A stretch of DNA of 64,000 nt from Batkoa obscura (Eukaryota > Entomophthoromycota > Entomophthoromycetes > Entomophthorales > Batkoaceae). The stretch spans positions 62,001-126,000 of the forward strand of contig JASVEC010000018.1 of assembly GCA_030770535.1 (NCBI GenBank), written 5' to 3'. Numbering within the stretch: the first letter of the stretch is position 1; the number at the start of each line of letters is the position of its first letter. The position numbers and the translations under genes are program-made. The notes beneath the pieces are model-generated. The model was not told where the DNA came from. It made no database searches and was given only the letters and a program-made list of their open reading frames with translations. Shown in pieces: positions 1 through 10,567 of this stretch.

Positions 1-416
1 ATTCTAAACATAATATAATATCTGAAGTTGTATTAAGTATTAATTGTTTCATACTAATTTCAATTTGTTGATATAAATAATCAATAGCTTGAATAATTTG
101 ATTTGATTCAAATATTGAAATTGGTATTTCTTTTATAATTAAATATTTTAAAAATAATTCTTGCTGCAAAATAAGATTTGATTTTAATTCTTGTATTAAA
201 AATTTACTAGCCATTATTGCTAATGCCATATCTTGGCTTGAATTTGGAATTAATTGAATTGTATTAATAAATAGTTGTTTATGACTTTCATGTAAATGTC
301 GATTTAATGTGAATTCCGAAGTTTCTTCACTAAATAACGTTAAACAAAACATACACTGTTTAATCTTTTGATCTTTTGAATATAAATAATAATTACTATT
401 TTCTTTTTCTATACTT

Positions 417-496
<80 letters not shown>

Positions 497-781
497 TCCT
501 ATGATTGTAGTTTGAAACAATTCTTTATTTCGACTATCTTTTAATATTCTACGTTGACTATTATCTTCATTTAATTGATTTAAATTAATACTATTATCAA
601 TACAAAACAAAAATTCATTTAAAGCATGATTCTTATTTAAACTTATTGTTAGATTATTTGCTTTTAACCAATCACTCAAAATGAACATGGAATTCCTTTT
701 AACTTCTTCAGTTTTAAATACACATAATTCTTCTAATGAGTTAATTGATACATCAGTATGAGACATTGCTAGTTTAGGTGA

Positions 782-820
<39 letters not shown>

Positions 821-1921
821 GGGATTTGAATTTGGATTTGTTTCCACTTCAAGATGAATATTATGTAATTTTTTCAAATGTTTAATTAAAGTAATAAAAT
901 TACAAGTTCTTGAATAAGAATGAGAACAATATCTACAAGAGTATACTTTTTTATCTTCTAAATTTTTCTTTCTCTCAAAATGTAACCATAAACTTTCATA
1001 AAAATTAGGATTATTACCTTTATTTATAGGTTTTGATATTGTAGTATTCATTGTATTTATATCATTTAAAGCTACTATTCCTAATAACATTTGTTCATGT
1101 TTACTTTTCATATGTAATAATAAAATACTTGACGATGTCTTAATAGAAAATAAACTATTACAAAATAAACATTGAAACTTCTCGATTTCTTTTTTTCCAT
1201 TTTCACTATTAATTCTCTTTTTTTTAAAACATTTATGAAATATTTCTTTTTTTTTACCAAAATTAATATTACCCATTTCTATGTTATTATTACTACTATT
1301 ACTATCATTATTATTATTACCATTATCATTAATGTTACCATTCACATCATTCCTATTCGCTTGCTCCATACTTGGTGAGTTAATCTCCATTGAATCCGCT
1401 TTAAAATTAATTTTATGACTTGCTAAAAGGTGACTTCTTAATGTTGAAGTAGATGTTGTATTAAAATATTCTCTTCCACATAAGATACAAAAACATTTAT
1501 CCAAACCTTGTTCAGTTTTAAATTCTGAATAATATTTCCATACTTTACTTTTTCGTGGGGTAGGTACTAATTTATTATTATTAATCTTATTCAAAGGTCT
1601 TTCTTGTGAAGATATAGTCTCTACAATAGGTTGGATATTCCTTAGTTTTAATGTCATGTCCTCTGTTGTCGGTTGAATATTCCTTAATTGTAATGTCATA
1701 TTCTCGGTCACAGGTTGAATTGACATTGATAATGTAGCTGGTATTGAATAGTTATTATTCAAATTAATGAAATTTTGATGGTGATTATTATTACTATTAT
1801 TATTATTACTATTATTTAAAAAAGTAAAATTATTTTGATGTAATAAACCATGTTGTAATAAAAATTTATTTTGTTCATTGGGATCTAGTTGAGATAAATA
1901 ATTTAAAAATTCATTTTCCAT
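1..1921 (-). CDS. Multi-BED zinc-finger protein (C-terminus beyond window)
   Basis: One uninterrupted reading frame of 640 codons starts at the ATG at 1921-1919 and runs off the left edge, so the end is unseen. It holds four BED-type zinc fingers, each with an aromatic-rich lead, a Cx2C pair (CILC, CLFC, CRYC, CMFC) and an Hx4H pair (HLLASH, HMKSKH, HLKKLH, HLHESH), at about residues 127-170, 228-275, 308-350 and 509-548. Asn runs fill 367-380 and about 476-501, and a degenerate repeat (IQPxTExMTLxLRN) lies at 68-97. BED fingers bind DNA in hAT transposases and in host proteins derived from them (ZBED type). No hAT catalytic or dimerisation region is visible in the part present. It may be a domesticated transposase, a regulator, or the N-terminus of an element. 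No intron is seen, unlike most neighbours. The finger assignment is firm; the function is unknown. Confidence 0.75.
418..496. repeat. (ATT)n trinucleotide microsatellite coding poly-Asn
   Basis: About 26 perfect ATT units lie inside the BED-protein gene and encode a run of about 25 asparagines on the minus strand. A second, shorter ATT run at 782-820 encodes 13 asparagines in the same protein. Length is likely to vary between strains without shifting the frame. Confidence 0.9.
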
Positions 1922-2181
1922 CTTTTCTTTTTAAATAAAAAATAAAAAATAAAAAATAAAAAAAGTGTTTTTGATTGTTGATATTTGATTGTTTTGATAT
2001 TTGATTATTATTATGATTATTCTACAATTTTGTTAAGATAAAAATGAATTCGAAATTGATTGGTAGATAACAATCTTATTTATCATAAAACTATTTATTA
2101 GAAAATTGAGTAAAATTCATTCAATACTCTTTTAATTTGTAATAGAATTAAACATTATTATATATAAATAATAAAATAAAT

Positions 2182-2940
2182 ATGAAGCAAGAAACAATAC
2201 CTATAGAAGAAAAGATAGAACAATTAATTAAGCAATTAGATATAATAACGTCTAAATATAAAATAGAATACAAAAATATAGATAATAATTGTTATAAGAT
2301 AAAAATAATTAATCAAAGTAAAACAAAGTATTACTATTTATTAACTATTACCTTAATACTCTATTTTACTCTTTATTTATTAAATCTTATTGGAATAGTA
2401 AGTTTATTTGTTTTTATTGATCTTTATTTATTTTGTTTATTTTAATAATCTTATATTTACATTTTATATTTAGTTGTTTCATTTGTTATTTTTGTTTATT
2501 CTATTTAATATGATTTATTCCAAATATCAAAGGATAGAATATGGTAATTAATAAAATATATTTAATATAATATTAATAATATAATAATTATTAAATATTA
2601 TTTAGAATCAGTAACAATATTTTCACAATTAGGAATTCAATTAACAACTAAAAGAACATCAAAAACCACCTTATTTATACCAATTGAAAACATTCAACAA
2701 ATTTACATATTAGAAGGATTTACTAAGTTTCAAGTTAAATTTTATTTAGCTATATTAACTAATCAAAATAATAATGAATTAGTTCCAATATTCAGGGTAT
2801 TATTTCTTATTTTAATATTGTATATTATTAATATTAATATTAATATTCCACTTTTATTATAGAATTTATTACCTGAATCAACTATTTTAATAATTGTGTT
2901 AAAAATAGCCCGTTGTTTATTATTAAATGATAAATTATAA
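2182..2940 (+). CDS. GPI15: GPI-GlcNAc transferase subunit PIG-H (Gpi15)
   Basis: This is a subunit of the ER complex that transfers GlcNAc to phosphatidylinositol, the first step of GPI-anchor synthesis. Four exons (2182-2397, 2474-2543, 2606-2796, 2863-2940) join in frame to 184 residues, close to human PIG-H (188). An N-terminal charged helix is followed by a hydrophobic hairpin (about residues 50-87). Then comes the PIG-H signature: ESVTIFSQLGIQLTT, the IPIENI segment, the YLAIL strand and the NLLPES segment. Introns have clean GT...AG ends. The first exon reads on as an 87-residue open frame only because the intron lacks an early stop. The gene is tail-to-tail with the glutaredoxin gene, 91 bp away. 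Family assignment rests on the conserved domain order and length. Confidence 0.88.
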
Positions 2941-2949
2941 AATAAATAA

Positions 2950-2984
<35 letters not shown>

Positions 2985-3031
2985 AATCATTTTTGTTTAA
3001 TAAAAGTGGGATATTTTATATATTGAATCCT

Positions 3032-3905
3032 TCAAATTCTATTTTCTTTAGGGATACTATCAATAAATTCTTCCATATCAATCATTTCTTTAATAATATC
3101 TAAACCACCCATTAACTCCCCATTAACATAAAATTGAGGATAAGTTGGCCAATTAGAATATTTTTTTAAACCTAAAATAAAAATAAAATTAATTTATTAT
3201 TATTATTATATCATTAACTTACCTTGTCTAACTTGATCATCTTTAAGAATATCAAAATGTTGATAACGAACCCCTTGTTCTTTTAATATATTGATTAATT
3301 GTCTAGAAAACCCACATTTAGGTGCTTCTGGTGAACCTTTAATAAAGATCATAACTTTATCTAAATTAACTAATTTCTCTAATCTTTCATTGATATCTTC
3401 TTTGGATGTTTCGACTCTTGGCTTCACTTTAGAGCCTATTAATTGAATATATTTTTCAACCGTTTCAGTTAATTCAATAGCATTTGCTCCCATTATAGTT
3501 TGTAATAATTTTCCACCCTAAATCAAAATTAATTTGTAATTTAAAAGTCAAATCATCTTAACTTACTTTAATAAATACAAAACTTGGTACTGAATCAATA
3601 TCAAAACTTTCGGATACATCGGGCAACTCTTCAGCTTCAATCTATTTTATTATGATTAAAAGATTAAAAGATTAAGATTTATTTTTTTATCTTTGAATTT
3701 AAAACTGATTTACCTTATAATAACATAATTGAGGATATAATTCAGCTAAAGTGACTAGAACTTGTTCCATATCTTTACAACCATCAGCCCAACTTGCCCA
3801 GAAATAGAATATTAATATTTTATTTTTATTTTCTTCTCCTTGAATTATTTGCTCAAAAGTTTCTTCATTTGTAATTTCAATTAGTTTAGTTGTTGTAGAA
3901 GCCAT
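3032..3905 (-). CDS. GRX4: Monothiol glutaredoxin, Grx3/Grx4 (PICOT) type
   Basis: This Fe-S-cluster-binding monothiol glutaredoxin acts in cytosolic and nuclear iron sensing and iron trafficking. Four exons (3714-3905, 3567-3641, 3223-3517, 3032-3171) give 233 residues, as in yeast Grx3/Grx4 (244-250). Residues about 1-105 form a thioredoxin-like domain with a single-cysteine [11 protein letters not shown] site. A short linker leads to one glutaredoxin domain with the CGFS active site, followed by [16 protein letters not shown], which binds glutathione and the cluster. Only one Grx domain is present, as in fungi; human PICOT has two. The start is the first ATG of the frame (MASTTTK). The adjacent upstream gene is divergent with about 190 bp between start codons. 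Confidence 0.93.
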
Positions 3906-4092
3906 TTTATCTTTATTTTATTTTATTCAAAAAAGTAACAACTTTTAATTGATGTAATTTTGAATTATTATTATTAATCCAAGCTTTAAATGATTTGATG
4001 AAATTTTAAAATAAAATGAGGTTGAATAAAAATATTATTTACAAGTGAGATATAAAATCAATAATTATTTTTTAATAGAATATAAATTAATA

Positions 4093-5484
4093 ATGGATAA
4101 TATATTGTTATATACAATATTATTCTTGATAATAACTACTTTAATGTATAAATTAATGAATCATGTACCAGTTCAATTATATTATAATAAAAATATTAAT
4201 AATTTATTAATCAATAATCAACGAGTTAAATTATTAGATCATCTACTTGACACTAGTAAAACTTTGTCCAATCATACTCCTTACTTACCAACTCCATGGT
4301 TAAGAAATGGACACTTACAAACTATATTTACTTCTTATAATAATAAAAAACATTCCTTAATTATCCATTACGAACGAGATATTTTAACTTATGATGACCA
4401 AGGTCAAGCTGCTTTAGATTGGTATCCGAATAAACCTACCTCAATCAACGATAAAAAACCTATCGTTTTGATATTACATGGATTAACTGGTAATTCGAGT
4501 GAATATTATGTACGAGCCACAGTAGAAAAATTAAGTTCTCGATTTCGAATAGCTGTGTTAAATTTCCGTGGTTGTGGTGGAATCGAATTATGTAGTCCTC
4601 GACTTTATAATGCAGGAGATCATCGAGATTTAAAGTTTGCAATTAATTATATAAAAAATAAGTCCCCAGATACTTTTTTATTTGCTTGTGGTTTTTCTTT
4701 AGGGGCTAATTTGTTAGTTAAATATATAGGTGAAATGGAAGATAAATGTCCATTATTAGGAGCCGTTTCAGTTTCCAATCCTAATGATTTGATTGATTGT
4801 TCAAGACAAATGAAAGATAACTGGATTCAAAGTACTTTCTATGATCCTGTATTGAGCTCTGGTTTGGTAAAACTTTATGAAAAGTAAGTAATCTATAACA
4901 ATATAGCTATTTTAACAAACAGTAATATTAATTAATATTTAGACATGAATTATATTTAAAAGATCATGTAATTAGACAAGAAGTAAGTATTTAATTGGAT
5001 TAAATTAATTACTTTTATTAATCTATTTTATTAGTGGAAAACGGTACGAGCTTTTGATAGAGATGTAACGTGTAAATTTTCAGGCCATAAAACAGCGGAT
5101 GAATATTATCGTTGGGCAAGTTCCAATCAACATTTGTCAACTGTTAAAATTCCGTTATTAATATTTAATGCTGATGATGATCCAATTTCCCCTAAACTTT
5201 CAATTCCTTATCATGATGCAGAGTACTTTCTTTTTGTTTATTTCTTTTTATTGCTGAATTTGTTTTATTTAGTGATAATCCTTATATTCTTTTAGCTACT
5301 ACTGAAATTGGCGGTCATATTGGTTGGTGGGAAGGTACTTTGAACCCTAAACCTTGGTTTACTAAAGTCGTGGCTGAATATTTGATTAATCTTTTAGATG
5401 TAAGTTAAATTATTAAAGTAGAATAAATATTAATTTTGTTAGGTATACGAAGATAAAATTAGTTCTGAGTTTAAGGTAGAGTAA
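4093..5484 (+). CDS. Alpha/beta-hydrolase, ABHD1/2/3 - Eht1/Eeb1/YMR210w family
   Basis: This is a membrane-anchored serine hydrolase of the family that includes yeast medium-chain ethyl-ester synthase/esterases and monoacylglycerol lipase YMR210w. Five exons (4093-4883, 4943-4982, 5035-5222, 5273-5399, 5443-5484) give 395 residues. A hydrophobic N-terminal anchor (residues about 4-21) precedes the family motif PTPWLRNGHLQTI and the fold: ILHGLTGNSSE oxyanion loop, NFRGCGG, nucleophile Ser in CGFSLGANLL, catalytic Asp in NADDDPISP and His in IGGHIGWWEG. The start is set at the ATG at 4093; the frame opens further upstream but only with a GTG codon. Substrate cannot be read from sequence. It ends tail-to-tail with the CSL4 gene. 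Confidence 0.88.
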
Positions 5485-5886
5485 TTTGCGATTGTTATAA
5501 ATAAATAAAAAGATAAATATTAATTTTATGTATTTTTTTGACAAAGATAACCCATATTAATATCATATTAACTTACGAAAGAATTTACTATTATCACTAT
5601 ATATTTATTTTTTTAGTTTTGTCTATTAAATATTGAAACATTTTAACACCCTTTTTAATAAACATTTTCAAAAATATCATTAGATTCTCTAAATCCATCC
5701 AAGCTAAAGATACAAATTAAGTATATATCCTGTTATGTTTCTATAAACCATAATAACTATAAATGAATAAACTTACTCTTATCAACAATAATCAATCAAA
5801 AGATAAAATGTATTAAACAGACATTAAGTTCAATCTATATCATAATACTTATTTTAAACTTTAATACTGTAATTATCAACTAATGA
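5485..5886. other. Convergent intergenic spacer
   Basis: The 402 bp between the stop codons of the hydrolase and CSL4 genes is AT-rich. It should hold both 3' UTRs and polyadenylation sites. I see no gene or repeat in it. Confidence 0.6.
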
Positions 5887-6722
5887 TTAAAATGGTTTAG
5901 CACACTTTCTATTTTCTATTATTTTAGTTTTTGGACATTGCATTTCTTGCCATGAAATAGGTATCATTGTTTCACCTAAAAATTTAAATTAGAATCTACC
6001 AGTAACAAATAAAACAACTTTCATTACCTGCTGGACTTGTAGCAATGAGTACCCCAAGTTCATTTTTTGCTGTTGAAAGATAATATGATTTGGAATCTCC
6101 AAGAGAAATCTATTAATGATTAATCAAGACTTCAAAATGATTTAATAAGTAACAATTACCACTTCAGCTTTTACAATATCTCCAGGTCTAAAAGATTGAA
6201 AAATTTGTACTCTATCTTTATCTGTTGCTCTTACATCCTGTGATCTAATTTAAATAAATATTTATAAATGATATTTTATAACTCGATTTCTAATATTACC
6301 TGATAACCCCTGAATAATCATCAGCACATGGAGTATGTCCAACCATTAAAATTTTCAACCCTGCCATTTTAGGTAAAATTTTAATCACTTTACAAGTTAC
6401 CTAAAAAAACACCATTTGAACATCAAAAAAACCCTTTTTTATAAAGTAAAACCATACCACATCCCCAACTTCTGGTACACAAAATGTTTCAGCCTGGTTT
6501 AAAACCGTCAATATTGATTTCTATTTAAAATTCAATTATTAACTTTTAAAGTTTAATTTTAATATTTACTTTGCTTCCTTCCCTTGGCTTTAGTAAACTT
6601 TTAGTGCCTAACAAACCAGAATAAATGATCCCATTATGTACATATGTTCCTTTTCCCGCTTCATATCGATTCACATACCCCAATGGACTCCCTGGTATTA
6701 CTATGTTATCTTGATCAACCAT
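5887..6722 (-). CDS. CSL4: Exosome complex component CSL4 (EXOSC1)
   Basis: Cap subunit of the RNA exosome, which helps hold the ring together and recruits cofactors for 3'-5' RNA decay in nucleus and cytoplasm. Six short exons join to about 191 residues (human EXOSC1 is 195). The N-terminal domain begins [17 protein letters not shown] and has a glycine-rich [11 protein letters not shown] turn. The central S1-type fold spans about residues 64-158 ([19 protein letters not shown], then [20 protein letters not shown]). The C-terminus is a small zinc-ribbon-like piece ([25 protein letters not shown]). It has only two clear cysteines (MQC, RKC), so metal binding may be lost. It is divergent from CSN7 across 330 bp. 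Confidence 0.9.
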
Positions 6723-7052
6723 TTTTTGTTAAGAAAATTAAATATTTCGAAATTTTGCTTTTGAAATTTATTTAGCTGCTTGAAGTTATTTTAAGGGTTT
6801 AGGATCTTATATGAGTAAAAATTGGAATAGTATGAAATTGATTGAAGTTTTATTATGAAAAATAATATAGCTTCTATGTTATATACTATGGATAAGTTTC
6901 TATTTATTTCTGAATTTATTAAAATTATATTAGTATATAGTATACTACTATTTTTAAAGTAAATAACAGCAGCAAAAATTGCAGTGATTGAAATTTATCA
7001 AAAATAAAAAACCCAACTTCAAATTTTGATTGCATCATTTTTTTTAAAAGTA
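6723..7052. promoter_or_regulatory. Divergent promoter region of CSL4 and CSN7
   Basis: This 330-bp AT-rich spacer separates the two start codons, so both promoters must lie here or overlap. I see no clear TATA box or repeated motif. Confidence 0.4.
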
Positions 7053-8038
7053 ATGAGTTCAAATAACAAAATAGAAAAAGCAGAAAAACTGGAAGATAAA
7101 TTAAGCTTAGAAGAAATCTTAAATAAAGCAAGTACATTTGAGAATGAAGAATTGGTTAACTTAATTAAGGAAACCATTGTTGGTCCAGATTTCTTTTATT
7201 TTGTTGATTTATTAGCTTTACCAAGTGTTCAAAAGGTAACCTAACTAATTTAAATTTTTAAGAATTTTAAATTTAGATTTCATTCTTATTAGCTTAAACA
7301 AAACGAGAAGTATAAGGACACTGTTGATTTATTGGAAATATTTTGCTTTGACGATTTGAAAGGATTTAAAGGTTAGTTCACAATTTAATTGATTTATTTA
7401 TAATATTGAAGTTTAAATTAAAAGAAAAAACAAATGGCTCAATAAAATTAAATAAAGATGAATTAAAAAAGCTCAGGGAACTTACTCTTATTAAATTATT
7501 CAATATTAAAAAGGTAAAAGAAATAAGAGTTACTTAATTTTGTGATGTTAATTCGATATTTAGAAACAACCATACTCCACTTTATTAGCTGAGCTCGATT
7601 TTAAAATAGAACGAGAGATGGAAGATTTTTTCATAGTAACAGCCCATCAAGGTATCATGAAAGGCAAAGTCAATCAAAAAGAGAAACATATTATCGTAAA
7701 AAAATGTATTTCTACAGAAATTCATCCAGAAAAAATTCCAAAATTAATTTTACAACTCAAAGAATGGTAAGTTATAAACTAGTAACCCTTTTTTAAAATA
7801 AATAATTACTTTATTCTTTAGGCGTAAAAGATGCCAAGGAGTACTTAGCATTTTAGATGATGAAGAAAAGAAACTTGATCTACATTATGAAGCAAAACGT
7901 GCTAAACATGAAGAGAAAAAGGAACAGTTTATTACCCTTAAAAGTGAAACATTGAATATAGCTAAAGGATCAAGTAAAGGTGGAAAATCTAAACATGGAT
8001 CTGGCAAAGTTCTAAAGAGAGGCTCTTATGACCGTTGA
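7053..8038 (+). CDS. CSN7: COP9 signalosome subunit 7
   Basis: PCI-domain subunit of the COP9 signalosome, which removes Nedd8 from cullins and so controls cullin-RING ubiquitin ligases. Five exons (7053-7235, 7293-7371, 7425-7513, 7564-7766, 7822-8038) give 256 residues, against about 264-275 in animals. Helical repeats at residues 20-110 include LIKETIVGPDFFYFVDLLALPSVQ, written here as overlapping blocks. The winged-helix part follows (LLAELDFKIEREMEDFFIV, then the loop around GIMKGKVNQKEK), which is diagnostic for CSN7. The C-terminus is a lysine-rich helix and tail (LDLHYEAKRAKHEEKK). The start is the ATG at 7053; the frame is open upstream without another ATG. Many yeasts have lost CSN, so its presence fits a filamentous or early-diverging fungus. 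Confidence 0.88.
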
Positions 8039-8708
8039 GTAATTAATGCATATAGTCGTTTACTATTAATTATTCATTCATTTGAATGTATGTTATTATC
8101 TGTCTTTAAATTTTCTAGTTTACTTTGCTATTTCAAATTAGTATTCTTTATTTTTATTTAAATCTATACATAATTATTACTTTGAATAAATTGAGCTTTT
8201 AAGTAATATTCTAATAATACTTTGAGAACACTATAGTATATACAGGTCCTTGTAGAACAAGTTTATTGAATGTAGAAAGAGGAAAGGATTATTGTTATCT
8301 ATTCCATTTACTAACTGATTCTTTGTTTAAATATTATATAGAATTTATAAAATAATGAAGATAATTTTACTAGATTAATTTTTATGCTTGCGACTTCGAT
8401 AATGAAACGGTTGTTACTTTGGCTACTTTTAAATATAATGTAAGTGATATCGCATTTGATAATAGAATTTTCTACATAACTATTTCCACCAACATAATAT
8501 TCTTTGAACTTAAATTATATTTTAGTACAGTCTTACAACAATCAGATTTAATAAAAAATATCAATATTTGATTGACAAAATAATTTAGCAACTATTCACA
8601 TCTAATTTATTTCTAAGTTTGTTTCAATATTGTATAATTTTCTATTTATATACGATGGAATCTTTAATTAAATTAAATAATAATTGAATTAACAATTATT
8701 ATGAGCGT
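8039..8708. other. Convergent intergenic spacer
   Basis: The 670 bp between the CSN7 stop and the NADH dehydrogenase stop is AT-rich. I found no open frame with coding character, no tRNA and no repeat family. Confidence 0.55.
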
Positions 8709-10567
8709 CTATTCTCTGGAGATATCTCTACCATAAAGGAATTTCTTTGTCCAATCTAAGGATACTAAAGCAGCATTACGAATAGAGAATAAATTTGATA
8801 AATAAGCCGATTTCCAGAAAAGATAAGTCACTAATGAAATTAATACCAAATTAAATATACAAGTTATTAAACTTACTAGCACCACCTATTGGAAAATTAA
8901 TATTCATGAAAGGTATATCTGCAATTGCTTTTTCAGATCCAATATAACTACAAAAAATTAATAAACTAATTTATATAAATTAAAATAATAATCTTACGCT
9001 AATGAGCCGTTATGGGTATAATGGAAAGGTTTTTGTTTAGTCTTTACTTCTTGGAAGTTATCAGCGTTTAAAGTAGACTTTAATAATTTAGCAAGGTATT
9101 TTCCTTGTTGACTAGCAACTTGTGCTGTTGGTGCATAACTAAATTAAAGTTATATAAAGTTTAATAGTCTAATAAAATTCAATTACCTAGTTGCTGTAGC
9201 ATCACCGAGAGCAAAAATATTGTCAGAACCTACCATCATTAAATGATCATCAACTAAGATACCACGTCTATTTTTTTTACCAATAAATTATTTACTTAGA
9301 AAACTATCATTAATTACCTATTTGTTTGAATTTCAGGGAATTGGGTAATCAAATCTTTAACAACTGGACGAGCAGTATTACCTGCAGCCCAAACTAAAAG
9401 GCCTAAAAATAGTTAGATTAAGTTAAATAGTATAATTTATATTTATACATACCATATGGAATCTCTTCATCTTCATCATTGGCATTCTTAATAGTAACAG
9501 TAGTTGGAGTTACCTTTTGCACCCTAGATTTGGTTAAAACATTAATTTTATTATAACGGAGAGTAGACTCAGTATAGTCAATTAAAGTTTTTGAGAAGGA
9601 GGGTAAAACAGTTGGTAAAGCTTCAATCAAAGTAATCTTAAACTTATCAGCAATTTCCGGATACCATTTTTTAAGATCCTCTGCAAGATAATCCTGTAAC
9701 TCAGCAGCATATTCTACACCAGTTGGTCCACCCCCTACTACAATCATATGAAGCAAACGCTCTTTTTCTTTTTCATCTTGTCCAGCAAAAGCAGCAGTTT
9801 CTATACAATCACTTAATTGTTGCCTTATCTTCTTTGCATCCCAAATTTCCTTTAAGCAGCATGAGTATTCTTTTACACCGGGAATATTAAATGTTGCAGT
9901 CTCAGCTCCAACAGCAACTACTAAATAATCATAGTATAATTCGGAAGAATTAATTTTACCCTGTATTTCGGAAGTATCTTTAATAGTTATCTTATTATTT
10001 TTTGAATCAATCTTGGTACAATCTGCTTCAACAAATTGAACATTTCCAGTTTTATGTCGAATAATATAACGAATGGATTCTAAAATAGAACGGTGTTCTA
10101 AAGTTCCCACGGTACAACTTGGTAATAAAGGAGTAAATAGGAAATAATTTCTTGGTGATACTATAACAACGTCAAACTCTTTTGGATCTAATTTCTTGAT
10201 CAACGAAGTGGCTCCCCATCCGGATCCTAAAATAACTACACGCTTACGACCATCCTCCGGTTTTTCTAAAACAGGTTCAAGTGGCTGTACAACTGGATTG
10301 GAATGAAATATGGCGTTTGCAAGTACAGCCAAAGCAATCAATTGAATTGTAATAACACCTCCACGGTAAGCATACCTTAAAAATCTAAAGCCGCTTTTTG
10401 TTTTATTGTCTGAACTCGTATTTATACTTCTTTTTAATAGTAACGTACTATCTGGTTTGAGTTTGAATAAACCTCTTGTGTTAGAAGCTAACTTTATAAT
10501 ACTGTCTATAAATATATTAATTTAAAGTATCCCAATTATTTTATTTTAAATTACTTTTTAATACCAT
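8709..10567 (-). CDS. NDE1: Mitochondrial type II (alternative) NADH dehydrogenase
   Basis: Rotenone-insensitive flavoprotein that passes electrons from NADH to ubiquinone without pumping protons. Seven exons (10555-10567, 9453-10505, 9318-9402, 9187-9267, 8998-9138, 8877-8947, 8709-8830) join in frame to 521 residues. The start exon codes only four full codons. A basic presequence (about 1-45, with LLLKRSINTSS) precedes a hydrophobic stretch (about 60-78, VITIQLIALAVLANAIF). Then come the FAD dinucleotide fold (VVILGSGWGATSLIKKL), FTPLLPS, the NADH fold (MIVVGGGPTGVEYAAEL), the FAD-contact ALGDAT block and the C-terminal membrane anchor SAYLSNLFSIRN ending GRDISRE. Presequence plus membrane segment suggests the enzyme faces the intermembrane space (external type); that orientation is inference. 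Confidence 0.93.

Noticed and set aside
1172-1378. Short plus-strand open frame with an Ile/Thr run
   Set aside because: It is the reverse-strand shadow of the poly-Asn-rich BED-protein frame and begins with TTG, not ATG.
2763-2990. 75-codon minus frame with a leucine run
   Set aside because: It is the antisense shadow of PIG-H exons 3-4 and of an AAT repeat; no conserved residues.
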